Source: Lanius collurio
Taxonomy: Eukaryota > Chordata > Aves > Passeriformes > Laniidae
Assembly (NCBI GenBank): GCA_020086605.1
Contig: JACBWW010000040.1
Location: forward strand, 1,699,185-1,763,184
Direction: 5' to 3'
Length of the DNA stretch: 64,000 nt
The notes beneath the pieces were generated by a model. The model was not told the origin of the DNA. It worked only from the letters and a program-made list of their open reading frames with translations, and made no database searches. Position 1 is the first letter of the stretch. Each line of letters opens with the position of its first letter. Of this stretch, positions 11,487 through 23,900 are shown piece after piece. Position numbers and translations under genes: made by a program.

Positions 11487-14439
11487 CATCTTGCACTGCT
11501 TTCAGCAGAAGAATTAGTTGTCACAAAGAGGGGATGTCAGCTGGGGTAAAAAGGTTAGGAATGGGGAATAGCAAAGGATTTTGAGGAGCTGAGGGCTCTG
11601 CTCACCAGTTTAGGGTGCCGTCACATAGCTCTGGGTACACCTTTTATGAAAGAGATGCCAGCAAGGCAGGTGAGACCCCGGGAGGAGCTCAGGTATCGTG
11701 CAGAGCCAGTGCCTGGTTTTGGAGCCCCTCCGAACCTCCCCCTGCCAATATTTCTTGTCAAAACTCATGGAGACACAGAGTCAAACTGATGGAGAAAAGG
11801 CTCTGAGGACAGGAAAGACTCATAAAGCCAAGAAGTAATGAGAGAAGCAAGAGAGGACCTTTGGGACCAGCTCCTGATTGCTCACATTTGTACGCGCGGA
11901 ATTGGAAGGGTTCATAAAAACAGATTAACTTGTTGTTCAGAAATTCTAATAAAGAAAACCTAGAAGCTTTAGAAAATCATTCCAGTTGGATGGATATGGA
12001 GAAATTATGGGGGAATCATCTTCCTGAAGGATAGGGAGAATTTGTTAAACATCATTTTTCCTGGTCCAAATACAAAACCAATATTGGATACAAACACTAG
12101 AAGACCAGAAATGGAAAACTGAGGTCAATGGGTCACCAATCATCTTGGCACAGATGAAGATATTAAGTTTCGTTGTACATTCCCTGTGTGAGTACAGCCC
12201 ACTGAAGATGGAGAAGCCTCTCTGCAGCTTAAGAAATACTAATAGGAATTCCTAGTAATGACTATTAGAAATAAATAGTCAAAAAAAATCTCTTAACTAT
12301 GTTCACAGCTTACTCTTTTCACTTCTAAATGTCTTGTAAAGCCATTGTTGATGTTCCTCTGGCAATTGGAAGAGAGGTCAATGGGAAAAATAATGCAATA
12401 TCTCACTTAACATAATTGCCAGTGGTGCTGACACCCTAATTTCTCTGGATTGCAGAATTTTTCTCCCCTAACTTTTTAAGTGGGATCATGCTGGAAGCAT
12501 TCTGTGGCTGGTGTGGAGCAGCAATCACAGGAGGGCCTTGCTGAAGGTTCTGATCCTGGTTCCTATCTGTTGCTAAAGTCCAAACAAATACTAATAAAAT
12601 TAACAACCTGTTATTCAAGGATAAATCTGGGATTGGTTTGCCAAAAATTTTCCTTGTTCAAATTATTTTCAAGTTTCTGTTTTTCTTCCATTCCCTTCAT
12701 GTAGTCATATTCTGGATTAATACCTCATTGCTGCCAGTTGCTGCAAGCTTTATTACATGGGAAAGTGTAGGATGATCATTTTTAAATCGATATAAATTAA
12801 TGAAAGTTAGAAAACCTTAGAAGCATTTCCAGCAGGAGATGAAATTCACTGTATTTCAAAACATTTCATGTTAATGAAATTTTGTTCTGTAGTATGAATT
12901 GCAGGCAATTCCGATAATGTTAAAATATCTTAATTTTCATGCTGTGGCATGGAATATCTTCAGTTAATCTGGAAAAAAAAAAAAACCTTAAACCTTATAT
13001 AACATACACATAAATACATATGTATGCATGAAAAGACCCAGTAACAATAAAGAACACAGTGTAGGCAGCTCTTTCACTTCCTTAAGTGTGCCCTTTAACT
13101 TTCAAAAACAGGAAGAAAACCACTACTTTCATTTTTTTTAATCACAGTGCTATGCCACTCATATATTGATTCCTTATCACAAAAGAGAGCTTGAAATCTA
13201 CATCTGAAGCCAACCTCAAATCACTGTGGATGCTTCCAAAATCTTCCAAATAATCCCGCCCAGGAATTGTCAAGCCTGTCGACTTTGCACACAATATTCT
13301 GACAATGCCACCAAGCCTGGCTATGTAGAAGCAGCAACCTTCCCTTACTACTGAGCTCTCATATCACCTGGAAACTGGCTTGAAATGAGTCTTTGTCATG
13401 TCCTCACCTCTCCTTTATCAGATCAGGGCAAAGAAAAGTATTGAAAAATCACAGATGGGGGTTTTCTTGTTCTTGTTGTTTTTCTTCAATCTGGTACAGT
13501 TTATTCAAAGTTGATTTTCCACTTTTTCCCCAGGACTCCTCTGTCTGACCCAACTCTGAAATCTGAAATCACACTCAGGACAAGGCTGGCTCAAGAGCCT
13601 TAATAATATTATAGCTCAGTTTTGCTGGAAAATTACAGTGCACAGCTCTTTTCCATTTCCCCCGTTTGTCAGCTGAGCCCCAAACACCTACATTAAGTGG
13701 GATATTAACCCTGTTCCCATCTGGCCAGAGGTGTCTGCATCATCTCTCCAGACTTACAAGTCTCCTATCTTATCACCACATCCTTTTGATCAAGCAGTAT
13801 CTTTGAGCAGATCTGTTCTCTTTTTCACAGTCAGTATAACCTGACTAATTCCCCCTTCCTGATCTCACACAGGAGCTGGGAGATGCACTCAGGCACGTGA
13901 TTTGGGAAAACTGGATGACAGGTTCAGAAATCTTTTCTTGCTGATTTTTTTCTTTTTTTGCCATGTTTCTCACAAACAACTGGTGTAAAGTAACAGCTGG
14001 GAAGGTAAACTCATCACCTCCTAATCTCCTCCTCCCAGGATATGTTAGAAAAAGTGAGATCTCACATCCAGCAACAGCTGTAGTGTAAGAAAGGCCACTG
14101 CTTCAGGAAGAAAATCTGTCAGCCCCGTTAGGTGCCACATTCAGGAGGGTACTTAAGTTGCTCAAAACCAGAAATAACTCTGCTGACTTCAGTGGGACAA
14201 TTCAAGTGCTCCGAGCAAGGCACACACATCTTTTCAAACTGGGGCCACATCCAGCACTCTTATCTGTGTGCTCACATGGAGCCTCTCTGCAGGACAGCTG
14301 GAACCATTATCCATGGCCGGAGTCTCAAGCTGAGCAAAAATTGCTTCGTTTTCAGTGCTAAAAAGAAGCACTTGGCCTTCAAGTTACTCATGGTGAAATG
14401 ATAAACAAGCAAAGGTCAGATTTCAGACTGCCAGACTAG
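11487..14439. other. Non-coding stretch, no gene recognised
   Basis: Unique AT-rich DNA. A run of about 13 A's is present at 12973-12985, and a palindromic 'tacatatgta' region lies near 13016-13025. Open frames here are below 75 codons with no domain. No repeat family recognised. Confidence 0.5.
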
Positions 14440-14640
14440 TATCAGGCCCCCCTCCACAGCAGCTCTTCAGGAAAATGCATAATTGCAGAACTAATGAGTC
14501 ATCTGTACACTGCACAATTAGCACAACTGCCCATGTAATCACAGTAATTGCACAGAACAAAGCGTGGATGGGAGTACCCGCAGCACCGTGGCCCAGAAAT
14601 CGGGGCCAATCAGTTACAGACGAACACACAGAGAAATACT
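14440..14640. promoter_or_regulatory. Candidate homeodomain-site-rich regulatory block
   Basis: The stretch around 14475-14555 has repeated ATTA/TAAT and ATTGCA cores ('cataattgcag', 'actaatgagtcat', 'cacaattagcac', 'gtaattgcac'). Retained CpGs follow at 14560-14625. Octamer, homeodomain and AP-1-like sites cluster within 120 bases. Overlapping open frames on both strands (14475-14781) are mutually inconsistent and unrecognised. This is an inference from motif density. Confidence 0.3.
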
Positions 14641-16675
14641 CACAGGGGTTTGGGATGGGAGAGGGGTCAATGTGTGCACAAACCCATCAGCCACACTCTT
14701 ACCTGCACTGGATGCAGGCAGCAAGAACAGGGAGGGCAACATGAAATATGTAGAAGTGAAGAATGGAAGATGAGGATGTGATGGAGTTTAGGGAGGAATG
14801 GGAAAAGGCACAGTGAAAGAAAACTAAGGAATACACACTTATCTATGAAAAGACACAGCAACAGCAAAGATCTTGGCCAAGGTAGCAGGCTGGGCTCCCA
14901 CAATTTGCCTGTTTCTCCTCCCAAAAGAAGGGGGATAGAAGAAACATGAGAGAGAAAATAAAGAACAGACAATTAAAAACAATAGAGCATGGAGGTAGAG
15001 TGAGTCAGGAGAGGGAGAAGAGCAGATAAAGCAGGACTGGAGGAGAGGGCACTCTAAGCTTTGATGGCATATTATTTCATTTAATACATTTAAGCTCCTT
15101 TATTGCTGTATGACTTTGGCAGACGCCCTAAATCTCTGCAAGTGTGAGAAAAAGACACATGGCAGCTATTTGGAACTCCTGGGGATTTCACTGTTGCTGG
15201 CTACTTAGTGAGTTTTGTAATTAAAGGCAATTTAGAAAAGGTAGAAAGAGAACCTACTGTTCACCCAAAGCCACAGCCCCTCCCAGAGTAAACCTCTAAC
15301 TCCACAGGAAAACTGATCTTTAATTATTACTGGAGCCAGAGATTCAAAGACCAGGAGGAAGTGTCAGGATTTTTAAGTTTGTTTTCCCAATCAAAGCCAT
15401 GGAGTTCACCTGGACCCCCACGTGGCCTCCAATGCACTGCAGGCAAGCTAGAGGAGATGTTTTAAAGGGATGTTGAAACCCTGATTTAGAGAATTCACGT
15501 GATGGTAACTTGGCAGCAAGTCAGAACAGCGGCAGGACATGCACAAAATCCTCAGCCTCTTCCCTGGGACACGAGGCAGACTCCTTGGCAGGGAATCCCT
15601 TCTACCCCAAGGTGCTCAGTGTGCGGGTGAGAACAACATTTGCACGCTGAAACGACAGGGTTTTAGGTCAGGGAGGTGTTTCCAGGCACAGCTAAAAAAC
15701 CTTCTCCAGCTGCAATCCTGGCAAGTTAAACCGACCTTCCTTTAACCTCAGCCACAATGTTGGTTCATTTACTGTATGGGAAAGAAATCAACCCAAGCTC
15801 CCTGGATTCAGTAGGTTTGCTTCAATATTTTTTTATACCGTTCCACAGTCCGTGCCATAGGGCTGCTAATATGGCCCACAGTGGGAGCCAATGTGAATGA
15901 AGGATTCAATTACAGTTGAGATGTACCTGGTACAGCTTACTGTTGTCCTGTAAATCCTTCTTCCTCACTTATCTCCAGCACAAAGAGGCATCTTTTCCCC
16001 GGTGAGAGGGGGGAGGCAGGGAATGTGGTGTGCACAGTGCAAGGATCCCTTTGTTGGCCGGGCTTTGTGTGGGAACTCGCCCTCGATGAATGACAGCCAG
16101 GCCTGAAAATTAGCTTTAGCTTTTGAGAGCTCAGTTTTCCTTCTAAATTACTGTGCTGCTGTAACCTCAGAAGCCAGGTATTTCCCTTGACAGGGAACGG
16201 GGCGATCCTTTGGGGCAGGAGGTGGGGCTCTGAGTGCCAGGCATGACTCACAGGTATTTTGCAGAGCTCCGAAAGGACACCATGGCCATCGGGCAATTTT
16301 AACTTTGCTCTCAACCACAGACACTCTCAACGCTTTTGCCTCTATTGGTCCTGCAGTGTCAGGATTTATTATTTTCCTAAAATTTATTTCCCTGCTAGAT
16401 CCAGCTACTGTAAAGCTCTGGAGGTCTGTGTAAGACAGATGATAATGCTTTCATCAAATCTCAGCCAAAGAAAAAGCCTCTAGGGTAGAATCATGAATGC
16501 AATAAAGACGTTTTCGTGACTGCAGCATTTACATAATGTTATATCCAGTGTTACGCCCCAAGTTCCCAGTCAGGAGTGAAGCCATCTGCACAAGGACACA
16601 CTGAGACCCTCATTCCCCCAAACAGATCACAGGCTGCACTGGCAGGGCAGGAGGTTGAAGACAGGCAGTTTAATT

Positions 16676-16715
16676 TTGCTGCTACAGAGGGGAAACTGAG
16701 GCACACGAGTCATGA
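16676..16715 (-). repeat. Possible MIR-type SINE remnant
   Basis: The plus strand 'tacagaggggaaactgaggc' followed by 'acacgag' closely resembles the reverse complement of the conserved 3' half of MIR-like SINEs. Flanks do not extend the match clearly, so this is a short, tentative fragment. Confidence 0.4.
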
Positions 16716-16719
16716 AAGG

Positions 16720-16759
16720 GAGCTACATCAGAACTTATATACATATGAGCTACATCAGA
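16720..16759 (+). repeat. 13-bp direct repeat, 27 bases apart
   Basis: 'gagctacatcaga' occurs at 16720-16732 and again at 16747-16759. It is a short local duplication, possibly replication slippage. It lies just after the MIR-like fragment. Confidence 0.8.
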
Positions 16760-17152
16760 CATTATAATTCCTCTTTTTGCCTCAAATTCAGACCCTGGGG
16801 GGCCACACACACTCCAAAAATATGTAATAGGTCTGTCAGTTATTCTCACACATATTTCTAGTCATGTGATGGTTCCAGCTAGGGTAGAGTTAGACACTGC
16901 TCTTCCATGGTTTGTAATCAATTTTGAAAGGAAAAAAATAATGTTATTGGTACAAAATACTTGACTGTAAAACACATCATCTTTGCTCCTGATTTTGTTA
17001 ATGCTTCCAAAGACCTGCTTCCCATTGGGATCAATCCTAAGCAAAATGCCCCAAGATTGCTGTGACTGTAAACACTTAGGCATTAGATGAGCTTGGCAGG
17101 CAAGAAGTTTTCCAACTTCGTGTGAGCAAGCCTGGCTGTGTTAAAATCCAGC

Positions 17153-17198
17153 AGATTAGCCATAAGGAAGGAATTCCTTACTGTGAGGGTGGTGAGAC
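17153..17198 (+). mobile_element. Short CR1 LINE fragment
   Basis: About 46 bases match the sense CR1 3' region just before its tail: an 'agatta' block, 'aaggaaggaattccttactg' and 'tgagggtggtgaga'. The element cannot be followed clearly past 17200. Orientation is opposite to the larger CR1 at 17790-18640, so it is a separate insertion. Confidence 0.6.
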
Positions 17199-17789
17199 CC
17201 CTCATGCAACCCCAGTGAAAGAAGGAGCATACAGAAGAAAAGCAGTGCCTGAGAGAGCTCTGCTCAAGGAGGGCTGAGGTGCAGTGAGAAAGTGTTCCTG
17301 ATTCAAGCACGTCCTGGTCAGCAGCCTGGACACCCATGGGCAGCTTGGGGAATTTCTTGCATTCATTTCCACCTCTCAAACACAAAGGTACCCCATTACC
17401 AAACTGCACTTCCAGAAGGCCCTGCAGGTTTACAGGCTTCTCTGCTTTGCTACTAATGATTTCCTCATGCCTTTCAACTCCTGGGCAGTGTTTGGCTTTT
17501 GATGGAGAAAAGAAATGAGTTCTGCCCATTTTCAAAATGAAAAGTGTATCTCACAACAAAAGGAGTTTTATTTATTGATACATTTTAAAATGCTGCAAGC
17601 AAAACTAAAAGCAAAGCAAAGACTTCATCAGGAGAGAATGTTGTGCTTGCCTTACAGCAATTTTTCGCTGTTTAATTGTAATGAGAAAACCTTCCTGTGC
17701 TTTACAAAAACCTCAAAATGTATTCCTGTTTTCGACTATTTTCAGCTCAGGTGATTTTCTGAGCTTGCTGTTATTTTTCAGGGTGCGAA
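17199..17789. other. Non-coding stretch, possibly diverged CR1 flank
   Basis: Sequence between two oppositely oriented CR1 pieces. The first 150 bases may be a decayed continuation of the 17153 element, but I cannot align it by eye. The 150-codon minus-strand frame at 17083-17535 crosses this repeat and is not a gene. Confidence 0.4.
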
Positions 17790-18640
17790 TCCCCAAAGGA
17801 TCTGCCTTGCAAACACTTGTACAATTTGCTCTTGAATTCAAGTAAACTTTTTGCATTTACAGCATCCTTTGGCAAGGAGTTCCCCAGACTGCTGCTCCCT
17901 CCAGCACGCCTGATTTCCAAGCTGAGGAGCGCGAGTTTACTCAGTCCTTCCTTAAGTGGAAACTCCTCCAAAACATTCCTCATGCTTGCTGCCTTCCTCC
18001 AATCCTGTTTGCTCTGCTGGGCTCCTTCTGGACACCAGTGCTGGATTTCAGTGGAGCTGAACTGATGTTTCTAGTTTGTGCTCCATTCCTTTCACTTGGT
18101 TTGCTTTCCTGAGTGCAGCCAAGCACTGACAGAAGTATCTGATGGAAGCAGCTCTGACAGCCCCGAGGGCTTGCTCCAGAGCAGCAGGGGTCAGCTCAGA
18201 GCCCACATGTCATGTGCAGAACAAAACTGGGCCTGTAACTCCCTGTGTGTGCCACTGTATATTTATCTACACTGAATTTCATCTGCTGGTTTACTGCCCG
18301 GTCACAGGCTGCTGTAAGAACCTTCTCTGCTTCCATACAGCCCTTCCTCTTCCTTATCAACAGGATAACTTTGGAACATCACCAGACTTCATCATTTCCA
18401 GCACAGATCCCTGCAGAACCTCACTACAGACCTCCTCTGTGACTTTACACCCATTTACACCAATTTGCTGTTTCTTCTTTTTCAGACAATTATGGACCCT
18501 TGGCAGCTTGGACTTATGGACCCTTTACTGCTTGCTTTGTTTATCTTAAAAACTACAAATGAGGAACGTTAGTAAAATCAGTCTGGGAATTCATGTGGAG
18601 TATATTATTTGGACCACTCATCCCCATATTAACCTTTCCG
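17790..18640 (-). mobile_element. Long, old CR1 LINE copy (antisense, pseudogenic)
   Basis: The plus strand follows the reverse complement of an old amniote CR1 through several ordered landmarks. These are 'acagcatcctttggcaagga' (17860), 'ccaagctgaggagc' (17918), 'ctacactgaatttcatctgc' (18268), 'cccggtcac' (18297), 'agcacagatccctgcagaac' (18400) and a decayed 'gtatattatttggaccactc' block (18600). The order runs from the CR1 3' region towards the reverse-transcriptase coding part. Sense is therefore the minus strand. Frames are broken by many substitutions and indels, so no protein is made. The plus-strand open frames at 17817-18549 are readings of its antisense. Confidence 0.75.
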
Positions 18641-20040
18641 AAAGGTGCCTTAAAAGAGCTCTAACTTCAAATGGAAACATTTGGTAGAATTAAAATATAT
18701 TCACATGCTTTTGAAAAGCCGGAGGTGTGTGTTTGTCTGAACAATTCAGTCAAATACTGCTGTCCTGTCTTCTTGTAATTATCCAAGAGCAGCTATTTAC
18801 TAATTACTTTCTGTTTATAGGTGCATTTAACCTCACATTTTATGAGAACATCACTCCCTACAGCATCTTCTGCTAAAAACAAGCTCTTCCTGCATAAAAG
18901 GGAGAAACACTGGAGGAATTTGGTGGATGTCAGTCATATCAGCTTTCCTTCCTGGGATATTTGGTAATCTGGTGGTAAATTTGGTAATTAGATAACTATC
19001 ACAAAGGTTACAAATCTCTAACAATACTTCCCCTTGGTGCTGCATGGCTGATAAATTTAAAGGTTCAGGTTGCATCTAGGAAGGAGGCTGAGCTGCCAGA
19101 CTTTTATGAGGAATGGGACATAAAATACCTTAATGTGTCAGAATTGCTGGAAGCTCTATCAGAACAGAAGAAACTTCACTGGGCCTTTCCTGTCTTCCTG
19201 TGAAACACATTTTATGGAGTTCTCAAATAGCTGTTGCTTATTTCTCCTGCCATGCTAACACGAAGATATGCTCAGTTTAATGAAACACTCTGACTACACC
19301 AATACTTAAGTGGGACAGAGTGGCTGGGTTTGGCTTTCTGCCTGCAAGGTGCAGTCACCTCACAGTGAAGGGCAGGCAGTGCTGGTTTTACCTTCCACTC
19401 CTGTTTGCAGGCTGTTCCCAATTTGTTGGGGTTCTCGAGCCAACATGGTGAACCTGCACAATTATCTGGTGTCCTGGCCATGACCCTGCCTCTGACATTG
19501 CTGCTTTGAAGAGACTTTTCTGGTTTCTGATGCAGCAGCTCCTTGTGCCAGGCAGCTCTGTAGGCTGGCAAAAACCACAGCAGAACTGGCCAGGAGCTGT
19601 TCTGGGTGTATGTGAACAACCTGAGTGTTTAAATACATACAGAGGTTGGTCCCTTTTCACATGTACTTCAATATGGCCTGGAAGACAATTGGAAACTGCA
19701 CATCACTGAAAACACAAAAATTTTGTCCATAAGGCCAGACAGGGAAATGTCAATAACTTTCTCACATTAAGGACAGGTAGAGAGAAGGAATACTGGGAAT
19801 TAAGACATGAAAAACCCTCAAAAAAAATTACTGAGGATGGAAGTACCTCACTTCATTTGTGAGCGGCCACCTGTACTTGGTTTGCCATTTGCTATATGGC
19901 AAACCAAACATGTAGATAACAGGGAAGACTTAATATCTTTCTTCCACATGAGCTGAAAGTTTAGCCAGATTAGTGGAAAAACAACCTTGTGGCTTCTGAC
20001 AGCCACAACAGCACATTGCTCCAGATGATGCCTTGAGAGG
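18641..20040. other. Non-coding stretch, no gene recognised
   Basis: Unique sequence between the old CR1 and the antisense LTR. A 12-bp inverted repeat at 19877-19907 is the only structure. Open frames at 19272-19709 overlap on opposite strands and are unrecognised. Confidence 0.5.
19877..19907. repeat. Perfect 12-bp inverted repeat, 7-base loop
   Basis: 'ttggtttgccat' at 19877-19888 pairs exactly with 'atggcaaaccaa' at 19896-19907. Outer flanks ('ctgtac' and 'acatgtag') continue to pair imperfectly, giving a longer interrupted stem. It lies about 135 bases left of the antisense LTR. No known RNA class recognised. Confidence 0.85.
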
Positions 20041-20517
20041 CCACCTACAAACAGAGACTAGACAAGAATAAGGGAATAAAGGTAGGTATTTATTTGAAAG
20101 GCCTTCAAAGGTACCCCTGGGGAGCCAGAGGCTGTTGCCAAATGGACCCCAAGATGGACAGCAGGTCACGAGTTCTTCACACTTTTATAGGTTTGGTTCA
20201 CTTGCATATCAGGGTTAATTTTCCAATTAAAGATTCAGTTAATGATGTTGTTTCCCCAAGCTTTCCCCTCCCTTTAGAGGCTTTGGTTTATACTTTTTGG
20301 GCCTAGGATGGTCTGAGTGTCCTTGGAGAGCAGGCCCAGAGGGGATTTGTTATGTCTGCCCAGCACGAGAGAGCAGAAATTAGCAGGCCACAAGACACGG
20401 GATTTGAAAAATATGGAAGTTAAAACCTAAAGCATGAAAGACAAGTACATTATTCACTAAAGCTATAGCGGGTCCAAGGTTGTAAATTTGTCACAGTGGA
20501 CTTTGGCCTATGCAACA
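20041..20517 (-). mobile_element. Solo LTR or LTR remnant of an endogenous retrovirus-like element (antisense)
   Basis: Read on the minus strand the segment starts 'tgttgcataggccaaagtcc', a plausible LTR 5' end opening with TG. It has a TATA box ('ctataaaagt', plus coordinates 20182-20191), then an AATAAA signal at 20089-20094, about 90 bases further, and ends near 20041. This order and spacing match an LTR U3-R-U5. The left edge is uncertain and I found no clean target duplication, so it may be truncated or decayed. No viral coding sequence adjoins it. The 'cttcaaaggta' to 'ggaccccaagatggac' portion resembles LTRs common in songbird genomes, from memory. Confidence 0.6.
20089..20094 (-). terminator. 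Polyadenylation signal of the antisense LTR
   Basis: AATAAA on the minus strand (plus 'tttatt'), placed downstream of the minus-strand TATA box at about 20183-20189. It supports minus orientation of the LTR. Confidence 0.5.
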
Positions 20518-23500
20518 CCCAAATGTGCCAGTGGAAATACCCTGGAAAGGAAGATCAGGAATAATTAACGGAGTTTCTATTCCTCTGTGTCCTGGTGCAA
20601 CAGCCAAAAAATCTTTTTTTTAACTTGAAATTTGTTTCCCTCTTCTCCCTATACTTTAATTCTCTTCTGCTTACCTCTATTAGAATTTGATTAATACCCA
20701 AGTAATTTTCCTACCTACCTTTCAAATTTTTGGAAGTCCTAAAACCCTCTAGAAAGGGTTCTTTCTGCTATGACAGAGACATGAACAAAGACAAGTTCAG
20801 TTGCCATCCCTATATTAGAAGTCCCTGATGCAGCTTGATTCCACACCCACTTCCTCTCAATCGACAAAACTTTATTCTTGGTATAATTCAGCTTACTCCA
20901 CCCTTCTATTTTAATGTGCAGAATTTATCAATAAAGCTCTAGAACCCAAGTGCTCTTAGGGTACCTCTAATATTTGCATTACTGAGGTGATGTGTGTGGG
21001 CAAGGACATTCTGAACAGGGTTTCTGAATTTTCTTCAGCACCTCAGTAGCAGTTGTGTCACATCTGTGCATCAGAGAAATCAGCTGACAACTTTACAGGT
21101 TCTAGTAAGCAAGGCCACCACTAAGGTAGATAGATATGGCTCAGAGTCTTTTTCTTTTAAAATTAAAACCTCACTTTGAGCGTTATTAAAATTATATACA
21201 TTAAAAATTACCTATGCAGGAGTGTCTTAATCTTGAAGACTGATCACCATTACCTCAGTGTATTTTACAGATGAGAAAACTTTTCTGTTTCAGAACTTAC
21301 ACTTCGTTTTGCAATCAGACCTACATTATTAAATGTCATTTAAGGAGACAATAAATTAGCTTTAAACTATCTGTCCAAAGCTATCCAGGACTTCTTGCTC
21401 TAGCTAGCTTCAGAATTCATGGACTGAATTCAGCAACTGTTCAGCAACTTGTCACTGAGCCACCCCCTTCCATATCTGAACTAACACTAAGGCCATAGGA
21501 ATAGTCTAAATCTATTTCCTTTCATGTAATGAAATTAAATATAACAACAAACACCATATGACAATGCCAAGAAAACATATTCAAGGAAGAAATTCAGGCT
21601 TGATCACATATATTCCCAGTAGTCAAACTGCAATCAGTCTATCACCTTGCAAAACTTCAGAAAACTTCAGCCAAAGCACTAAGTTTAAAGATTAACACTG
21701 TTAAAGCTTGAAATATGCTTATCAAATTAGTTGGCATGTAGAGGTTGAGAAGAGGTGACAGTTTGTAACATCAAATATGTGTTGCCCGGTATCACCAAAA
21801 ATATGTCAAGTGCAAAGGTTTATCACCTGGAATCCAGAGCACAGAAATCCTCAGCCTTAACCCAGTCGTGTTAGAGGTTGCCTCTCTTTAATTAACAAAG
21901 GCTTTTTATTTTGTGATATGACACCTTTGCAAATCCCATGATAACATGTTGAAATGTGAAAACAAGGTGTCAGGGAAGCCAGGGAACAGCTTTTACAAGA
22001 TCATTATATACATTTGGTGATATAATTTCACCAGTGCTGATTTTTGCCTGGTTGTTCTCATTTTCATCCATTCCAGTAGACTGAGAGGGAATGGATTGAA
22101 AAATACAATTGATAAAGTAGAATTGAAAAGTACTCAGTTCAAACTTTTGAAAGGAGAAGCAAAGCAAAATTATATACTTCCATTTTTATGTAGCTCACTA
22201 AGTTCTGATCCTTCAAAAAACAAAAGTAAAAGCAAAGTCATTTATCTTTATCTTAGCAACCTTTTACTTTCATTGGTATGTTCCCTTTTCCTCATTTATT
22301 TCCCTCCTTCGGTATCTTCATCAGTTTCCTGAAGAAGCAGAACAACACAAATCTCTGATCAAGTGCAACTGTACTGACATGACAGCAAAAACCTGAAAAA
22401 TTTCTACTTACTTTTATTTACTGCTTCCTCACTAACATGCTCCAGAGCTCAGATTGCTTTGTTTTCCTTCCTCAGATGGCATAAATCTAATAATCCACAA
22501 CTTGTGCCACTGAGAGATGTGGAGACAACAATAATGAAACAGGACCCTAAGAGGAATTATATGAACTCATTTTTTTTCTAAAAAGCTTTTTCCTTCTAAA
22601 ACTGAGCTAAAATGTTACTCTTTGAGTCAAATCTAGCACAGTCTTAAGCTGGACCCTGACCTGGCCCACAGTGCATCGCTATAAACACACGCCCATGCTG
22701 AGCAAGTAAAGCTGAAATACTGAAAAAATTGTGATAAACTGAAAGAAATCACTAAAATAAAAAAAAATCAAGGATTAAGGGAAGGACATCATAAAGTTCA
22801 TTCCCAAATCTTCAAGGTAAAATGAAGGCCTAATTAAGATCTCTGGGCAAAGTTTAGTAGGTGCATTAAGAAGGTGCACATACATTCTCCTCCCTTCAGA
22901 TAAATCAGTGTGCAATTACTGCAAGGCCAGCAGACTGAGAAATAAGGAGGAAACCCCCCTGTGTTACAGGCCCCAACTTGCCTGTTCCCTGTATTCCTGC
23001 TGATTATCTGGAACGTTGGTCTCCACCAAAAATCAAGATGAAATTTTAATGTAATGCAATTTCTTGTTTTCAAGAAGGAACTTGTGAAAGCAGAGCAACA
23101 ACCCAGCCCCACTTCACCTTTCCCTTGTGCAGCCTCTGACTCCTAAACAGCACCAGCAACCTGGCTGGAAAGGAAATCCCATGGTCTTGTCAGCCACTGC
23201 TAAAATAAGATGCAAAGGTAGCAAGAGCTCACTGTTTTATAGCAAAACGCTAAATATAAATTTTTTTTGGAAGAATATGAAATATAAAATACCTGTTTTA
23301 CAGCAATACTTTAAAATTGAATATTTAACACTGTAACCACTTCACCTGTGCTTCAGTTAAATTGAGCTGTTACATACTTCACTGGGAGATGAAGTGTTTT
23401 CAAAGCAGGGAATAGAAATTAATTAAAACTAATTTGACATAAAGCTGTTTTAAATGTCTTTATATCTGTGGGATTTGAGTTATGCCACTTTGCTCAAGTG

Positions 23501-23885
23501 CACAAACTCTAACATATTATCAGCAAGTATAAGCAGACCACAGTGGAAGTTTTATTCCCCAAGATGAACAACATGAACAATATTTATCCCGGGAAATGCT
23601 TCAGGTTTCTCTCAGCTACTGGCTTACAAAATTCTACAGGGGGAAAGAGAAAAACAGCCTTAGCTGTAGGTCTTACATGCTATTATGTTATTTTGGGGTG
23701 CAGGAGAAATATATTTCAAGTCTCCTGAAATGCTCCCCTTCTCAGAGAGGAACTCTGAAATACTTCCTGTTCTTTCTTTAGGGTAGTTCACTTTCTACTC
23801 CAAATCATTTAGCAAAAGCTCATCTGTGAATGCAAACCTGGTTGCAGAGATTTTAATTTCTGGCTTGGGATGCATCCATAATCAC

Positions 23886-23900
23886 TGTTGTTGTTGTTGT
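23886..23900 (+). repeat. (TGT)5 microsatellite
   Basis: Five perfect TGT triplets. Short and without associated features. Confidence 0.85.

Larger units (their letters stand above)
14641..17152. other. Non-coding stretch, no gene recognised
   Basis: A purine-rich tract (14740-15050) is followed by unique sequence. A possible MIR remnant lies at 16676-16715. Open frames, including the 125-codon minus frame at 15937-16314, have no motif I recognise. Confidence 0.5.

Noticed and set aside
10982..11517. 145-codon minus and 104-codon plus frames
   Set aside because: Both lie inside or across the solo LTR, whose structure explains the sequence; LTRs of this type do not encode such proteins.
17817..18549. 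Several plus-strand frames of 60-135 codons
   Set aside because: They are antisense readings of the old CR1 copy.
21271..21290. 'tttacagatgagaaaac' as another MIR fragment
   Set aside because: Only about 17 bases match and the flanks do not extend the similarity.
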